64,000 bases of DNA from Liolophura sinensis (lineage: Eukaryota; Mollusca; Polyplacophora; Chitonida; Chitonidae): the NCBI RefSeq assembly GCF_032854445.1, contig NC_088300.1, forward strand, positions 2,046,001 to 2,110,000, written 5' to 3'. Shown in pieces: positions 43,085-56,694 of the stretch. Position 1 is the first letter of the stretch. Each line of letters opens with the position of its first letter. Made by a program: the position numbers and the translations under genes. Under the pieces are notes generated by a model that searched no databases, had not been told where the DNA came from, and worked only from the letters and a program-made list of their open reading frames with translations.

Positions 43085-44163
43085 GGCGCAGATTTTAGAG
43101 GTGGAATGGATGATCCACGGAATGCTGGTCTTCTTAGCCTTATCAAGTACAAACGTCCTGCTCTAGTACAACAGCTTGACAAAATCACACAGGATCTATG
43201 TCAACCTTTTGCGTACATGCTAAATTGGGTTGGTGAGAGCTGAGTCCACACCACGATGTACGGTTCACAAAGGGTTAATGCTTGTACTGCAGAAACAATG
43301 TTCCAGATTTAAACATCTAGTACGAACCATCACGCCATGTGTACTTTATCTGTCACATTGACCCTTTTCTATGATTTTGCTCTAAATGATCGAGTTTGCT
43401 TAGTTGCTGGAATTCAATTGTGATACATGGTCCACCTCTCCTTTTATACATACACCAGAAATTCTGACTGTACATAGAACGTCGAAGATTTCCGTTTGTC
43501 AAGTCTTAATACAAATTTACAATTACTATTTACAATAGTGATGGAAACCATCCATCTTTTGACATTTTACTGTCATGTAGTATAGAGGATGCTATTGCGC
43601 AACATCTCAGGATAGACTTTTTAGTGTGGGTGTATACTTACAATTCCGCCCCGTATATAACGATGCAGTTCGAGTCTTCCCTTTGCAATTTTGAGTTTAC
43701 TACAGACATTCTATCATTATGTTATGGAATGTATCGGTCTGGACACTACATGTAGGCTACTGCACATTTTGCGTTTGTTTTCCTTGGATCACTGAAACTC
43801 GTTGAGGACTTGTTCTTCCTTATTAATAGTATTCGTTCAAATTAGATGTTTATCGAAACGCTGTGTTAATGAAGCTGATTTATAAATTTTGTTTTCCATG
43901 GATAGGCTGTAAAATGTTAAAGCGTCACATTTTATAGCCAGTCAATGAGGTGTGAGTATTGTGCCCACGTGTAACGTCAGTACCACGTATAGTATCCACC
44001 AGCTAGCTTTGGGCTAGCTATGTAGTATAGATTGCCACCGACCGTGGACTTGATCCTGGAAAATGTCCGTCTTAGCAGACTTTCCTGTGACTGGGTGGAT
44101 TATTTTGCATGAACTATTTGGTAATGACAACGATACTTCAAGTGAAACTTTCATTTTCGCCTG

Positions 44164-44435
44164 GGGTTGTGCTATCCAGCTACTGCGCATGAACATGGGA
44201 TTGTGCTATCCAGCTACTGCGCATGAACATGGGGTTGTGCTATCCAGCTACTGCGCATGAACATGGGGTTGTGCTATCCAGCTACTGCGCATGAACATGG
44301 GATTGTGCTATCCAGCTACTGCGCATGAACATGGAATTGTGCTATCCAGCTACTGCGCATGAACATGGGGTTGTGCTATCCAGCTACTGCGCATGAACAT
44401 GGGGTTGTGCTATCCAGCTACTGCGCATGAATACA
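44164..44435. repeat. 34-bp minisatellite, 8 copies
   Basis: The unit is tgtgctatccagctactgcg + catgaacatggggt. Copies are nearly identical, so the expansion looks recent. The unit is not a multiple of three. Confidence 0.95.
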
Positions 44436-45244
44436 GGATTATGGTGTCAAAGCAGAGCCCTAAAACAAACATTTAAAAATGTTACACAACTTTGCTTGAT
44501 GTTGCACTCTATAGGTTATAAAAGCTCAATTTCTGGGTAGGCAAGGATACGGATGAATGCTCATGAAGTACATGTAACGAGGTCAGTCTCTCAAAATTGC
44601 TCCCCAAAAGTTAAAGGTCGACTGGATGATACTGCAGTTTTGTCCATTTTCAATACAGCCGATGCATTAATCAGCTTATCTATTGTTACTTGTATAATAG
44701 CAACATCATGCACATTCATTTTCTGATGTAAAGTAATAGCTGGGACAACGTTCTTACCATGTAATATGCACACACTACTTCCTTCGCTAGACTCGAACAA
44801 ATGTTCCGTTTGTAATTTTGTTAAGTGTTTACTTGAGGAAGACGTGGCAAATGGCGCGACTATACGGTGAAATTTGCAGATTTACACGTCTTCATTGTTT
44901 GTGTTTTCACGGTACATGAAAAACAAGGAAGAAAATTCACATTTGACAAAATCGATAACTGTATACACTTCCATAGCGACTTGACCTTACACGGTATCTT
45001 GATAACTCGTATTAACTTCATCTCGTACTCGGACTCGAGATTTACTCAGACTCGCCTGTTAAGTCATTTCAAGTAATACTTTTCATACTAGACATTCGCG
45101 GGGCACAATAAAATATACAGACTGATTTCAATACGACTTTAAGATTGTCAGCTTAAAAGTTCAAATTGTGAAAGATTTGCATGAAGTCTCATAAGTGTTG
45201 CCAATCTTAACCTCTTGAATCCAGAAAACAACAAAGTAATACGG

Positions 45245-46060
45245 CCTGAAAACAGTCTCGTACCTGACAGATTAGCCAAGCTTCATGTTTCCCTGACGAA
45301 AACATTCTCGTACCTGAATGATTAGCCAAGCTCCAGGTTTCTCCAGACCAAAACATTCTCGTACCTGAATGATTAGCCGAGCTCCAGGTTTCTCCTGACC
45401 AAAACATTCTTGTACCTGACTGATTAGCCAAGCTCCAGGTCTCTCCTAACTAAAACATTCTCGCACCAGACTGATTAGCCAACCTCCAGGTTTCTCCATA
45501 CCAAAACATTCTCGTACCTGAATGATTAGCCAACCACCAGGTTTTCCCTGACCAAATCATTCTCGTACTTGACTGATTAGCCGAGCTCCAGGTTTCTCCT
45601 GACCAAAACATTCTTGTACCTGACTGATAAGCCGAGCTCCAGGTTTCTCCTGACCAAAACAGTCTCGTACTTGGCTGATTAGCCGAGCTCCAGGTTTCTC
45701 CTGACCAAAACATTCTTGTACCTGACTGATTAGCCAAGCTCCTGACCAACATATTCTTGTCCGTGACGATTTAGCGGAGCTCCAGGTTTCTCCTGACTAA
45801 AACAGTCTCGTATATGACTGATTTGCCAAACTCCAGGTTTCTCTTGACCAAAACAGTCTCGTACTTGACTGATTAGAGGAGCTCCAGGTTTCTCCAGACT
45901 GAAACAGTCTTGTACCTGGCTGATTAACCAAGCTCCAGGTTTCTCCTGACCAAAACGGTCTCGTACCTGACTGATTAGCCGAGCTCAAGGTTTCTCCAGA
46001 CCAATACATTCTCGTACCTGAATGATTAGCCAAGTTCCAGGTTTCTCCTGCCCAAAACAT
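45245..46060. repeat. 51-bp minisatellite, about 16 copies
   Basis: The unit is attagccaagctccaggttt + ctcctgaccaaaacattctcgtacctgactg, in two segments here. Minus-strand frames read as repeats of ANQSGTRMFWSGETWSS. They are interrupted by stops between blocks, so no gene is called. Confidence 0.94.
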
Positions 46061-47053
46061 TTTGCCTTTATACCTTACACGATCACCTGTGGTACTTCAA
46101 GTCAAAACAGGAGATATCAATGAAAAATAATCTTTTATTTTAAAAAAATGCCAAAATGTAAATACAAGAGAAAAACTGTTAGAAACTTGAAATATTTTTC
46201 CATATTCGCTTTAAACAATAAATATTCCAAACTTATTACAAATTACACAATGCTTTTCATGGGATTGCTTCTCTGGTTTCTCGTTTTTTTCTCAACTACT
46301 GCCTTTCTGTTTCCATGGTATCTTTATACAAACAAACTTTTCATGACAATCCACACATAACATTCTTTCGTATATGCACGAAAACGAATCCAAAGTTAAT
46401 CACCAAAAAATTGGTTCAAACAACCTTTTAAACAACGTTTATTTGATTTTGTACTTGCCAATAACATTTTCACCGGTTCAAAATGTACTGCTTGTAGGGA
46501 AAATGATGATGCTAGAAAAATCTGCCCTTTTACTCAAAGTCTGTACACAGCATTGATATCTCACATTATGTGAACTTCCTCACAAGCTTTGTATAAACAG
46601 TTTAATCCAAAGGACTGTACGATATGAAGGAGAGACATTATGTTTAACTCTAAACAAACAGACATGGAAAACCAACGATGAACAAAGCCACTCACATATA
46701 ACATAACAAACAAGTTTCCACATAAATAATCTCACTGAGAAAGTAATGAATTATGTTTGTATCTGTAGGGTAATACCTGGAACTATGCATGAGTAGATTT
46801 ATTAACTTAATGGGGCAAACCTAAGATTATATGGCGTAAATGATGGAAATATTTTCTAAATTTAGCACGTATTTATACTGCAACATAAAAAGTAAATGAA
46901 CATCCAATTTTAAAATGTACAACTCTTCACACACAAAAAGTTTAATAAAGGCTGGCGGTATAAACAGTTGGGACAGATCTAAGGGTGTAGAAGTGGAGAT
47001 AAAAAAAATCTGATAATTTGAGAAAAGTGGCTTAGAAACACAAGTACAGATGT

Positions 47054-50000
47054 TTAACTAATAATCTCGCTTTTAAATAAAGCACAGAAGATATCTTTGC
47101 TGTTCTGGTCCTTGAGTTCCCATTTTACAACAACTTTGACCTGTAACAGAAGAAACAAATGACCAGTGATGACTGACTCATCTTGCGAAGTGACCAAATC
47201 AAACAACCAATATCTGACCAATACCAGAGAACTAAAGACTGAACTACAATTATCCAATTCCTTAGTAATCAAAACTTAGATCAAAGGTAGATTTGGTGAG
47301 GACAAACATAATGATCAATCTATCAGATCAATCACAAGGACACATCTACTAGATCAAACACAAAGATGAATCTGTCAGGTCAAACACAAGGACACATCTA
47401 CTAGATCAAACACAAAGATGAATCTGTCAGATCAAGCACAAGGACGAATCTGTCTGGTCAAACACAAGGATGAATCTGTCTGGTCAAACACAAGGATGAA
47501 TCTGTCTGGTCAAACACAAGGATGAATCTGTCTGGTCAAACACAAGGATGGATCTGTCAGGTTAAACACAAGGATGGATCTGTCTGGTCAAACACAAGGG
47601 TGAATCTGTCAGGTCAAACAAAAGGATGAATCTGTCAGGTCAAACACAAGGATGGATCTGTCAGGTCAAACACAAGGGTGAATCTGTCTGGTCAAACACA
47701 AAGATGAATCTGTCAGATCAAACACAAGGATAAATCTGTCTGGTCAAACACAAGGATGAATCTATCAGATCAAACACAAGGATGGATCTGTCAGATCAAA
47801 CACAAGGATGAATCTGTCAGGTCAAACACAAGGATGAATCTGTCAGATCAAACACAAGGATGAATCTGTCAGGTCAAATGCAAGGATGAATCTGTCAGAT
47901 CAAACACAAAGATGAATCTGTCAGGTCAAACACAAGGACACATCTACTAGATCAAACACAAGGATGAATCTGTCAAATCAAACACAAGGATGAATCTGTC
48001 AGGTCAAACACAAGGACACATCTACTAGATCAAACACAAGGACACATCTACTAGATCAAACACAAGGATGAATCTGTCAGATCAAACACAAGGACGAATC
48101 TGTCAGATCAAACACAAGGATGAATCTGTCTGGTCAAACACAAGGATGAATCTGTCAGGTCAAACACAAGGATGAATCTGTCTGGTCAAACACAAGGATG
48201 AATCTGTCAGATCAAACACAAGGATGAATCTGTCAGATCAAACGCAAGGATGAATCTGTCTGGTCAAACACAAGGATGAATCTGTCAGGTCAAACACAAG
48301 GATGAGTCTGTCAGGTCAAACACAAGGATGAATCTGTCAGGTCAAACACAAGGATGAGTCTGTCAGGTCAAACACAAGGATGAATGTGTCACATCAAACA
48401 CAAGGATGAATCTGTCAGGTCAAATGCAAGGATGAATCTGTCAGGTCAAACACAAGGATGAATCTGTCAGATCAAACACAAGGATGAATCTGTCAGGTCA
48501 AATGCAAGGATGAATCTGTCAGGTCAAACACAAGGACACATCTACTAGATCAAACACAAAGATGAATCTGTCAGGTCAAACACAAGGATGAATCTGTCAC
48601 ATCAAACACAAAGACGAATCTGTCAGATCAAACACAAGGATGGATCTGTCACATCAAACACAAGGATGGATCTGTCAAGTCAAACACAAGGATGAATCTG
48701 TCTGGTCAAACACAAGGATGGATCTGTCAAATCAAACACAAGGATGAATCTGTCTGGTCAAATGCAAGGATGAATCTGTCTGGTCAAACACAAGGATGAA
48801 TCTGTCAGATCAAACACAAGGATGAATCTGTCAGGTCAAACACAAGGATGAATCTGTCTGGTCAAACACAAGGATGAATCTGTCAGGTTAAACACAAGGA
48901 TGGATCTGTCTGGTCAAACGCAAGGGTGAATCTGTCAGGTCAAACACAAGGATGGATCTGTCTGGTCAAACACAAGGGTGAATCTGTCTGGTCAAACACA
49001 AAGATGAATCTGTCAGATCAAACACAAGGATAAATCTGTCTGGTCAAACACAAGGATGAATCTATCAGGTCAAACACAAGGATGGATCTGTCAGATCAAA
49101 CACAAGGATGAATCTGTCAGGTCAAACACAAGGATGAATCTGTCAGGTCAAACACAAGGATGAATCTGTCAGGTCAAACACAAGGATGGATCTGTCAGAT
49201 CAAACACAAGGATGAGTCTGTCAGGTCAAACACAAGGATGAGTCTGTCAGGTCAAACACAAGGATGAATCTGTCAGGTCAAACACAAGGATGAATCTGTC
49301 AGGTCAAACACAAGGATGAATCTGTCAGGTCAAACACAAGGATGAGTCTGTCAGGTCAAACACAAGGATGAATCTGTCAGGTCAAACACAAGGATGAGTC
49401 TGTCAGGTCAAACACAAGGATGAATCTGTCAGGTCAAACACAAGGATGAGTCTGTCAGGTCAAACACAAGGATGAATCTGTCAGGTTAACGACTAGCTGA
49501 CGAACGTTAGCCCTTGGACCTATCAGCTGTTCACTCAAAATACAATGTTATAATGAAATCTCTAGTAATTTAGTTTGATGTTCCATAATAACAAAACAAC
49601 AGCATACATACGCTGGGATAATTCTTGCTCACAGCGATGTCTGATTTGTACGTGACCTCTTCACCTTCCTTCACTGGGCAGGTAAAGCCACTTTTGCAGC
49701 CATCTGGTTGGTCAATGGGGAAGGGTACTGGTATACCAGCCAGGATCCCGTGGACAACAGCTGTGGCATTCGTGATCACTTCAGCTGAGGAGGATTACAC
49801 AACAGATTCATAAATGAATCATGTCATTTCAAGCCAGTGGCCTGGCTGGTAAAATACAGAAGGTAACTCTCCTCATATCACCATGCATGTACTTGTTACA
49901 ACCCTACCATTGTCATAATCATGGTCAAAATAAATTTATTCACAATCATACAAAACACTATTGCTAATACATGTAGATTAAAAGCTATTTTAAATACTGT

Positions 50001-50609
50001 GTTTCACCTAAAATTTAGCTTTTCAAGACACATATTAGTTAATTCGGATTGGTTCATCCCCTTATGGGACCATTTTAAGAAGATTTTGTGTGAAGTTTCA
50101 TTCACTTCTTATCAGAAACAATAAAGTAATGGCTTCTTAAGTATATATATGATTTTAAGGCCATTATGTGTTTCTGAAAGTGCATATATACATGGTGGCG
50201 TTAAGTCATACTTGCTCATTTATATATATAGAGCAAACTTGAGGTGAAATACAGTAATACCAGTTCACCTCACATCAACCATGTGTAAGGATGCTGGTGA
50301 GAACCTATTTCCGGGGCGATACCCGCACATTTATTCTGAATGAAAGATTATTGCGCTATGCCATGATGGCAAAATTTTTGCAACACTTGGAGAGCATTTT
50401 CATTCAGAGTTACCTGTAAAGAAATATGCCATCCAAAGCCTTATTCATTTTATTGCCTCAGATTTACAAATCCAGTTGAGGTGTTAAGTGTAATATCAAA
50501 TGTTGACAGATGCAGCCAGCAAAGCACCAAAATGAATATTTTGTAAACTGTAACTCAACTCCAGGAGAAAACATTACAGGTACGTTTCATCCTCAAATCA
50601 CCTCCAAAG

Positions 50610-50661
<52 letters not shown>

Positions 50662-53276
50662 ACTTGGCCCAGGTGATTAACGTACCAGCACTACCTAGGA
50701 ATTTCTCACCAATGCTGTCACTGTGAGTTCAACTTCAGCTTGTGATGGCTTCCTACCCGGCCATACATGGTGAGGTCTGGCAGCAACCTGCGGATGGTTG
50801 TGGCTCCGCCCAGTTTCCTCCCACCATAATGCTGGCCATCATCGTATAAGTGAGATATTCTTAAGTACAGCGTGAATACCTCGTGTGTCCTTTAGAATTG
50901 AACTAGAAGTCATCAGAAGTGCTCAAATACATGGGGAACATTGGTAGACTCAGGACATTCATAGAAGATGGAATTCAAGACAGCAGACAGCTGGGCACAT
51001 TCCTGGATGTGCCAAAACAGCTAGGTGAAAGATAACACGAGATTTCGGAATAGTGCGGAAATGACCAACACTGCACATAGTTCAAAAAGTATACCTTTCA
51101 AAAATAACAGCACACTCCAACAAGAGTTCAGGTGAACACAACATATGCCCTCAACATATGCATTTGTTTGAAATGTGTAAAAGAATACCAGCAGCATTGT
51201 GGTGAGCATAACCTCTGAGGGGAATCTTCATGGGTGGTGATGGCAGGTATGTGGTTACAGTGACAACCGCGCAAGTGGACAAATGTGTCTTCCGCAAATC
51301 TATCTATAATCCACCAAAAATTGAAACCTCATGCGGAACACAGTTGGAATTGTAACCCAGACACAAAATCATTTCTATTTATATAGTATATATAAGAAAT
51401 ATGGCTATCTAGATTCCATGACAGTAGCGAAAATGGACATATGTGACATATATCGTCATCTGTTTATCTATCTATCCACCAAAAATTAAAACTATGGAAA
51501 ACTGTTGGAGTTATATCTCTGATACGAAATCATACCTATTTATATAGCATACATAGGGAAATGGCAATCTGGTAACCATCACAACTGCAGATATGAACAA
51601 ATGTGAGTCGCGTCACATCGTCATCTGTGTATCTATGTATCCATCACAAATGAAAACTGTATATAAAAAGCAGAGTTATAGCCCGGACATAAAATCATAC
51701 TTATTTATATAGTGTATATTGGGAAAATGGCAATCTGGTTACCATGACAACCACAAAAATGGGCAAATGTGAGTAGCAACACAGTCATCATAAATGAAAA
51801 CTATGTTGAAAACTGTTGGCGTTATAGCATGGACACAAATACCGATGGATGGACAGACAGGCAAAATCAGTATAACTTAATACGCTTGAATCTCAGGGAC
51901 TCGGGGACAATGCCTGGTTTTCTATCCTTCCAAATTACTCCTATTCTAATGAACTGGATGAGAAATTCTTACAGGATTTAAACTGAATGGCCACATGAAT
52001 GGTTGTTCCTTTCTTCAGCTCACACTGGTCATCAGTTTCTGAGCATCCAGAGACGCTGACAGACAGAATCGCACCTTTCTCGGACCCTGGGGTGACAAGA
52101 ATGGAAGAATTACTTGACCATGCAAAAAACAATATAATAGCAGATATGTAACTCATAAAGCTCTGGCCGAGATAACAAGCGAATGATTGTGCAAGGATAC
52201 ATGAAACACCCTGGTTTTATTTCTTAATGTGCACATTATCATGTGTAATAACATAACGGTACAAACCAATTTTTTTACTTTTATTTTGGGAGTAAAAATG
52301 GCTTCAAATTACAGTTTTCTTAAGGCCCCAGCGGTCAGACCAGAGATTACATAGCTTGCAGCGATGACATCAGTGATGATCCCTGTTTAACAATAACTCT
52401 GTGGGTGACAGATCGAATGGGTCTGGCCGAATTTGGGCCCTTGTGGGGAACAGACCAAATAGGGATCAGCATAGGGGCGCACAGGGGGCGCTATACAGGG
52501 CAGAAGAAGCCACGCAGTATCTGTGTACATGTCACCTTGCCCACACTGTAGCGACAATAGTTCACCGGACTTGGTGCACTTTCGGGAAGTCCATCGAGTT
52601 CTGAGCAAGATCAACGATAGCGTAATTTCTTACGCCATAGAAACATGATGGCATAGAAACATGATCTTTAAGTGTAAGGCTGGAGGTAGAACAGCAGCAG
52701 GGACAGCTCAGGCTGGACAAGATGATCCTCCTTTTATTCCTGTGCATGCATGGTGAAAAAGTGCATGAAGAGAAGGCCTATCTGTAGAGTGTACCTATGT
52801 ACCACTACCAAGGTTAACCATGGATGACGGCGCTTGCATAGCCATGGATGGGTCCCATTCACCCCTGACGGAGGCATCGTACAAGTAATGTACTAATTGG
52901 ACAGGCCAGAGAGGGTAGTAATCGACTGTTTTCGGAAATGTCACGTCATCCAGGGCTAGACGAATGTATAGCTTAGCATCACTTGTCCTAGGCTGATTAA
53001 ATGCGAACTATACTTTCAGATAACCACTGAACCAGGACATTTTCGAATGTGACACATCCCAAGCTATCCGAAATCCTAGTATCGGCACTATCACAACTAA
53101 CGTTAGCAGTGTCAACAACAACAACAACGCACTAGAATTTATACCACCTATAACACAACAGAGATATACATGTACTCATACGAACCACAGTCCTTGAAAT
53201 ACTTCGGCAATCCCGAGAACGCGTGAACGATACACACCAAAGAAAGAAAAGCCCAAATTGCCTGAACGCTCCCCAT
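47054..53276 (-). CDS. NPC2-like: NPC2-like ML-domain lipid-binding protein, gene C (complete)
   Basis: Exons: 53186-53276, 51973-52086, 49612-49784, 47054-47140 (TAA 47054-47056); 154 residues. Phases match those of A and B. The exon 1 donor is GTTCGT, weaker than in the others. The signal peptide is MGSVQAIWAFLSLVCIVHA, then FSGLPKYFKDCG. Exon 2 has SVSVSGCSETDDQCELKKGT, with C-x6-C instead of the C-x4-C of A and B. Exon 3 has a possible glycosylation site NAT, then [20 protein letters not shown] and GCKSGFTCPV, with the usual C-x5-C. Exon 4 is VKVVVKWELKDQNSKDIFC and ends in an unusual ALFKSEIIS. It keeps all six NPC2 cysteines. Intron 3 holds a 2.2-kb minisatellite and intron 2 a 160-bp repeat and a SINE. 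Its exon 2 length (114 bp) groups it with gene D. Confidence 0.93.
47300..49487. repeat. 26-bp minisatellite in intron 3 of gene C, about 84 copies
   Basis: The unit is gatgaatctgtcaggtcaaa + cacaag, with variants gatggatctg, gatgagtctg and gacacatctactagatcaaa. It fills nearly the whole 2.5-kb intron. Variant units cluster, with gatgagtctg alternating with gatgaatctg from about 49330 to 49470, which shows recent local duplication. Confidence 0.96.
50617..50660. repeat. (TA)n microsatellite at a SINE head
   Basis: A pure TA run directly before the SINE at 50663, in intron 2 of gene C. Confidence 0.9.
50663..50878 (+). mobile_element. SINE family 1, diverged, in intron 2 of gene C
   Basis: Head aacttggcccaggtgattaa, then tctcaccaatgctgtcactg, tgagttcaacttcagcttgt, and the tail half taagtgagatattcttaagt. 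Its T-rich to TA-rich flank and substitutions suggest an older copy. Confidence 0.85.
51250..51850. repeat. About 160-bp tandem repeat, 3.7 copies, in intron 2 of gene C
   Basis: Anchors of the type aaatggacaaatgtgag lie near 51277, 51435, 51597 and 51761. Each is followed by catcgtcatctgt-atctatccaccaaaaatt and aaatcata-ctatttatatag. The spacing is 158-164 bp and the copies are clearly diverged. Confidence 0.8.
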
Positions 53277-53525
53277 TTCGTGTATAAAGTTGAACTGTAC
53301 GACTAATAGGAAGTTAGCAACCTGCACCGAGATGCCTCATGTGACCGTCACGCCACCTTCACTCATTTACGTTACAAAGATTGGTGCTAAAGACACGCCC
53401 CCTCAAATTCGTCATGAGCTTTATCACATGATTCCGAGTCACGGTGTAAGAGAGGATAATAGGTTAACGTAACATTTATGATTATATGATAACATAGGTC
53501 TCATGAAATGTATTTATGTGATTGG

Positions 53526-53769
53526 CGCTAGCGCAGCGTAATGACCCAGGAGCCTCTCACCAATGCGGTCGCTGTGAGTTCAAGTCCAGCTCATGCTGGC
53601 TTCCTCTCCGGCCGTAAGTGGGAAGGTCTTACAGCAACCTGCGGATGGTCGTGGGTTTCCCCCGGGTTGTGCCCGGTTTCCACCCACCATAATGCTAGCC
53701 GCCGTCGTATAAGTGAAATATTCTTGAGTACGGCGTAAAACACCAATCAAATAAATAAATAAATAAATA
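53526..53769 (+). mobile_element. SINE family 1, nearly full length
   Basis: From gcgctagcgcagcgtaatga through gtgagttcaagtccagctca to the tail caatcaaataaataaataaa. It forms a tail-to-tail inverted pair with the next copy. Confidence 0.93.
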
Positions 53770-53772
53770 TTT

Positions 53773-53940
53773 GTGATTGGTGTTTTACGCCGTACCGGTA
53801 CTCAAGAATGTTTCACTTGTAGGACAGCGGCCAGCGTTGTTGTGGGAGAAAACCGAAACCGGGCTGAGTCTGGAGGGAAAGCCACGACCATCCGCACGTT
53901 GTTGGCAGACCTTCCCACGTGCTCCCATGAGAGAAAGAAA
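53773..53940 (-). mobile_element. SINE family 1, 5'-truncated, inverted partner
   Basis: Begins with the reverse tail tgtgattggtgttttacgcc and ends near gcagaccttcccacgtgctc. It joins the preceding copy through an A/T-rich tract of a few bases. Confidence 0.88.
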
Positions 53941-54274
53941 AATTTATAGAACGTTGTCCAGTCGATCATTATGGGGTAGTGCTGTAGACTATAGGCCTAC
54001 CCCACGTACTATATTACTCTACATATGGGGAAAGACATTTTAGGCAAATGGCATACATCCGTACAAACACACAAAAGGCACTTAATTTTTAATATTATAA
54101 AAGTGATAGTAATTACGCAATTAAACAAGTTTGTTGTCAGAGGCGTGTAAATTAAATGTATTTCAAGAGACAAATTCACCTATTCTATATACCTGGCATT
54201 CATTTTTCACAATGTATACGCTTTGTTTCGGTGATTGATAGCTATTTCTGCCCTATCTGTACCAAGATTTTCAG

Positions 54275-54548
54275 AGGACCGCTTCGGTGGCTTAATAGCT
54301 ATTTTAAAGCATCCGCCTCGAAGTCGCGAGACCCGGGATCAAACCCGTGTCGGATCATACCAAGGACTTTAAAAATGCTATTTTTTGCTGCCTCGCCTGG
54401 CGCCCAGAGGTACTTAGACGGCATGGGTTTACCCAGCCACAAGAAGACACAGTATATGATGTACACACACCTAATGACTGGATCCTCGTCGTCACATAAC
54501 TGATTGTTAAGTTAAATTGTTAAGTACGACGTTAAACCCCAAACATTC
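54275..54548 (+). mobile_element. tRNA-derived SINE, family 2
   Basis: The tRNA-like head has A-box gcttcggtggcttaatagct and B-box cgggatcaaacccgtgtcgg. The body includes gcctggcgcccagaggtact. The tail ends tacgacgttaaaccccaaac. It is unrelated in body to family 1. Confidence 0.8.
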
Positions 54549-55862
54549 AGTCCTTCTGGATGGGTTACAAAGATAAGATCGACACACTGTCTGCATATGG
54601 AATGATGTTTATGTAGGGCTTACGAATTATGGAAGCCGGATGCGGCCAATCGCGTTTTCTTACATAGTCACAAATGTAACGTGGACAACGCGAAAACACG
54701 AAAGTGAGAAGATCGAAAGCTCAAATGTATTTTCCTTTGAGTATATATGAGTGTGCATATTGTATAAATTCTATTCCTCCAAAAATTAGTCTACGGAACT
54801 GGTGCGGTAAGGCGGATAATCGGTCCCAGAGAGGTACGATAAGAAAGTGTAAATTTCACAAAAAGTAATAACCCGCCAAATATGCACTCTAGATGAAACA
54901 CGCTCATTTTTCGTTCAAACGAGGCACTGTGTTCTTAATTTACAGCATGAAGATCAAGGTTATCAGAAAAATATTTTTACTGAAACTTTCATGTGTGTAT
55001 TTCCAGGAGCTGTTAAAGTTTCGTTTTGGATAACGCTTGTCTTCGTATGTAAAACATAAACTTTATAATGTGATCAGTTTTGTCATATTTTGGCATGTTT
55101 AAAATCATATTTCTGTTCTGGTCTGTCAGGCATCCTTCATGGTACAGTGAATAACGAAGTCAATGTGGAGATCAGGTTGCCCAACTAGGAGGGGTTCTTT
55201 TTCTTTTCTTTCCTTTTCTTTCTTTGGATGCATACTTTCGTGTGAGTAAATATTTATTCCGTTTTGCGTTTTGCGTCATCATGAATTGGAATGGATAATT
55301 AATAAGGTAACATATTACATAACATGTGGTAACTAAAGCTAAATCACATGTGGTTGTCTAGCTGTCATTAACATTAACATGCGGAGCGGAAGTATAAGGC
55401 AAATAGTTACATTTGCTATATATCTTTTTAACTGAATGGTGCAGAGCTCAATTTTTGCCAGAACGTTACAACTGCGGTGAGGCGATTTTCCCCACTCTAT
55501 AGTGTCTAATGCAAAGGAGGTATTTCACTGTGATTAGAGTAGTATACCATTTTTTAATTTTTTTTTAACCATAACATCGCTCCAGTACTTGGTTGAAGCT
55601 TTATAAGTGGCATATGCTGGTCACATAACAGGAAAAGAAAAGTAAAACACAACTGAAAAAAGAAGTGGCCTTACGAGTGTGTCAACAGCTGCCACTCACG
55701 GCTATAGACAGTTTCGTTTCTATAGGTGCACATGAAGTTTCTTGCACTGGGGTCGATTCTCCGCCTTACCATACCAGGCCCTTTTAACAGAGCGTCTGTT
55801 GTCTAGTGATGAATGTATTCTGTTATTACAACACAAAATTCTGTCATATTCAACAAAATATC

Positions 55863-56134
55863 ATTTATTTATTTATTTATTTGATTGGTGTTTTACGCCG
55901 TACTCAAGAATATTTCACTTATACGACGGCGGCCAGCATTATGGTGGGTGGAAACCGGTCAGAGCACGGGGGAAACCCGCGACCATCCGCAGGTTGCTGG
56001 CAGACCTTCCCATGTAACACCGGAGAGGAAGCCAGCATGAGCTGGACTTGAACTCACAGCGACCGTATTGGTGAGAGACTCCTGGGTCATTACGCTGCGC
56101 TAGCACGCTAACCAACTGAGCCACGGAGGCCCCC
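55863..56134 (-). mobile_element. SINE family 1, full length with intact tRNA head
   Basis: The most complete copy. On the minus strand it starts near 56134 with ggggg-cctccgtggctcagttggt (A box), continues to gtgagttcaagtccagctca (B box), and ends in an (AAAT)n tail at 55863-55883. Intact A and B boxes suggest an RNA polymerase III-derived origin. Confidence 0.95.
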
Positions 56135-56310
56135 AACATAATGTCATGTTAGTCTAATAGAATCATTGCGTTAAATTAAAAGAATATGTATATATAGGTT
56201 ACATTTAACAGAATAATCTGCTGCAATAACAGAATACATTCTAGCATCACTCAGGTAACAGACTTTCTGTTAAATTAAACGGATTATTTTTTGGAAAATA
56301 TGTCTTTATA

Positions 56311-56600
56311 TGTACCTTAGGTGTTACATGTCCTTGGGTCTTGCCCTACGTAGGATTTTATGTCCCTTAGGTGTTACATGTCCTTGAGTCTTGCCCTATA
56401 TAGAGGTTTATGCCCCTGAGGTGTTACATATCCTTGGGTCTTGCCTTGTGTAGGTTTTTATGTCCCTTAGGTGTTACATGTCCTTGTGTCTTGTCCTGTG
56501 TAGGTTTTTATGCCCCTGAGGTGTTACATGTCCTTGTGTCTTGCCCTATGTAGGTTTCTATGTCCCTTAGGTGTTACATGTCCGTGGGTCAAGACCCAAG
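56311..56600. repeat. 50-bp minisatellite, about 6 copies
   Basis: The unit is tgtcccttaggtgttacatg + tccttgggtcttgccctatgtaggttttta, in two segments here. tgtccctta and tgcccctga forms alternate (56361, 56411, 56461, 56511, 56561), suggesting a 100-bp dimer as the unit of later duplication. Confidence 0.93.
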
Positions 56601-56694
56601 GAAAAGAAAAGTAAGTAACCCTAAGTAGGTTTTTATGTCCCCAAGTCCAATATTGAACCAATATATAATGATAATATATATGCATATCACACAC

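Larger units (their letters stand above)
43085..47053. other. B-C intergenic spacer
   Basis: Contains the upstream region of gene B, two minisatellites (44164-44435 and 45245-46060), and the presumed 3' UTR of gene C, with AATAAA (minus) at 46798-46803. No further gene is recognised. The ORFs at 46148-46556 are AT-driven. Confidence 0.5.

Noticed and set aside
45207-46060. ORFs reading ANQSGTRMFWSGETW repeats
   Set aside because: Frames of the 51-bp minisatellite, broken between blocks; no gene context.
46148-46556. Two AT-rich ORFs with hydrophobic stretches
   Set aside because: They lie in the presumed 3' region of gene C on the opposite strand, and their composition explains the hydrophobicity.
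47300-49487. CRISPR-like regular repeats
   Set aside because: Units are contiguous 26-mers without unique spacers, in a eukaryotic intron; this is a minisatellite.
55863-56134. tRNA gene at the right end
   Set aside because: A and B boxes are present, but they belong to the head of a SINE with an unrelated body and (AAAT)n tail.
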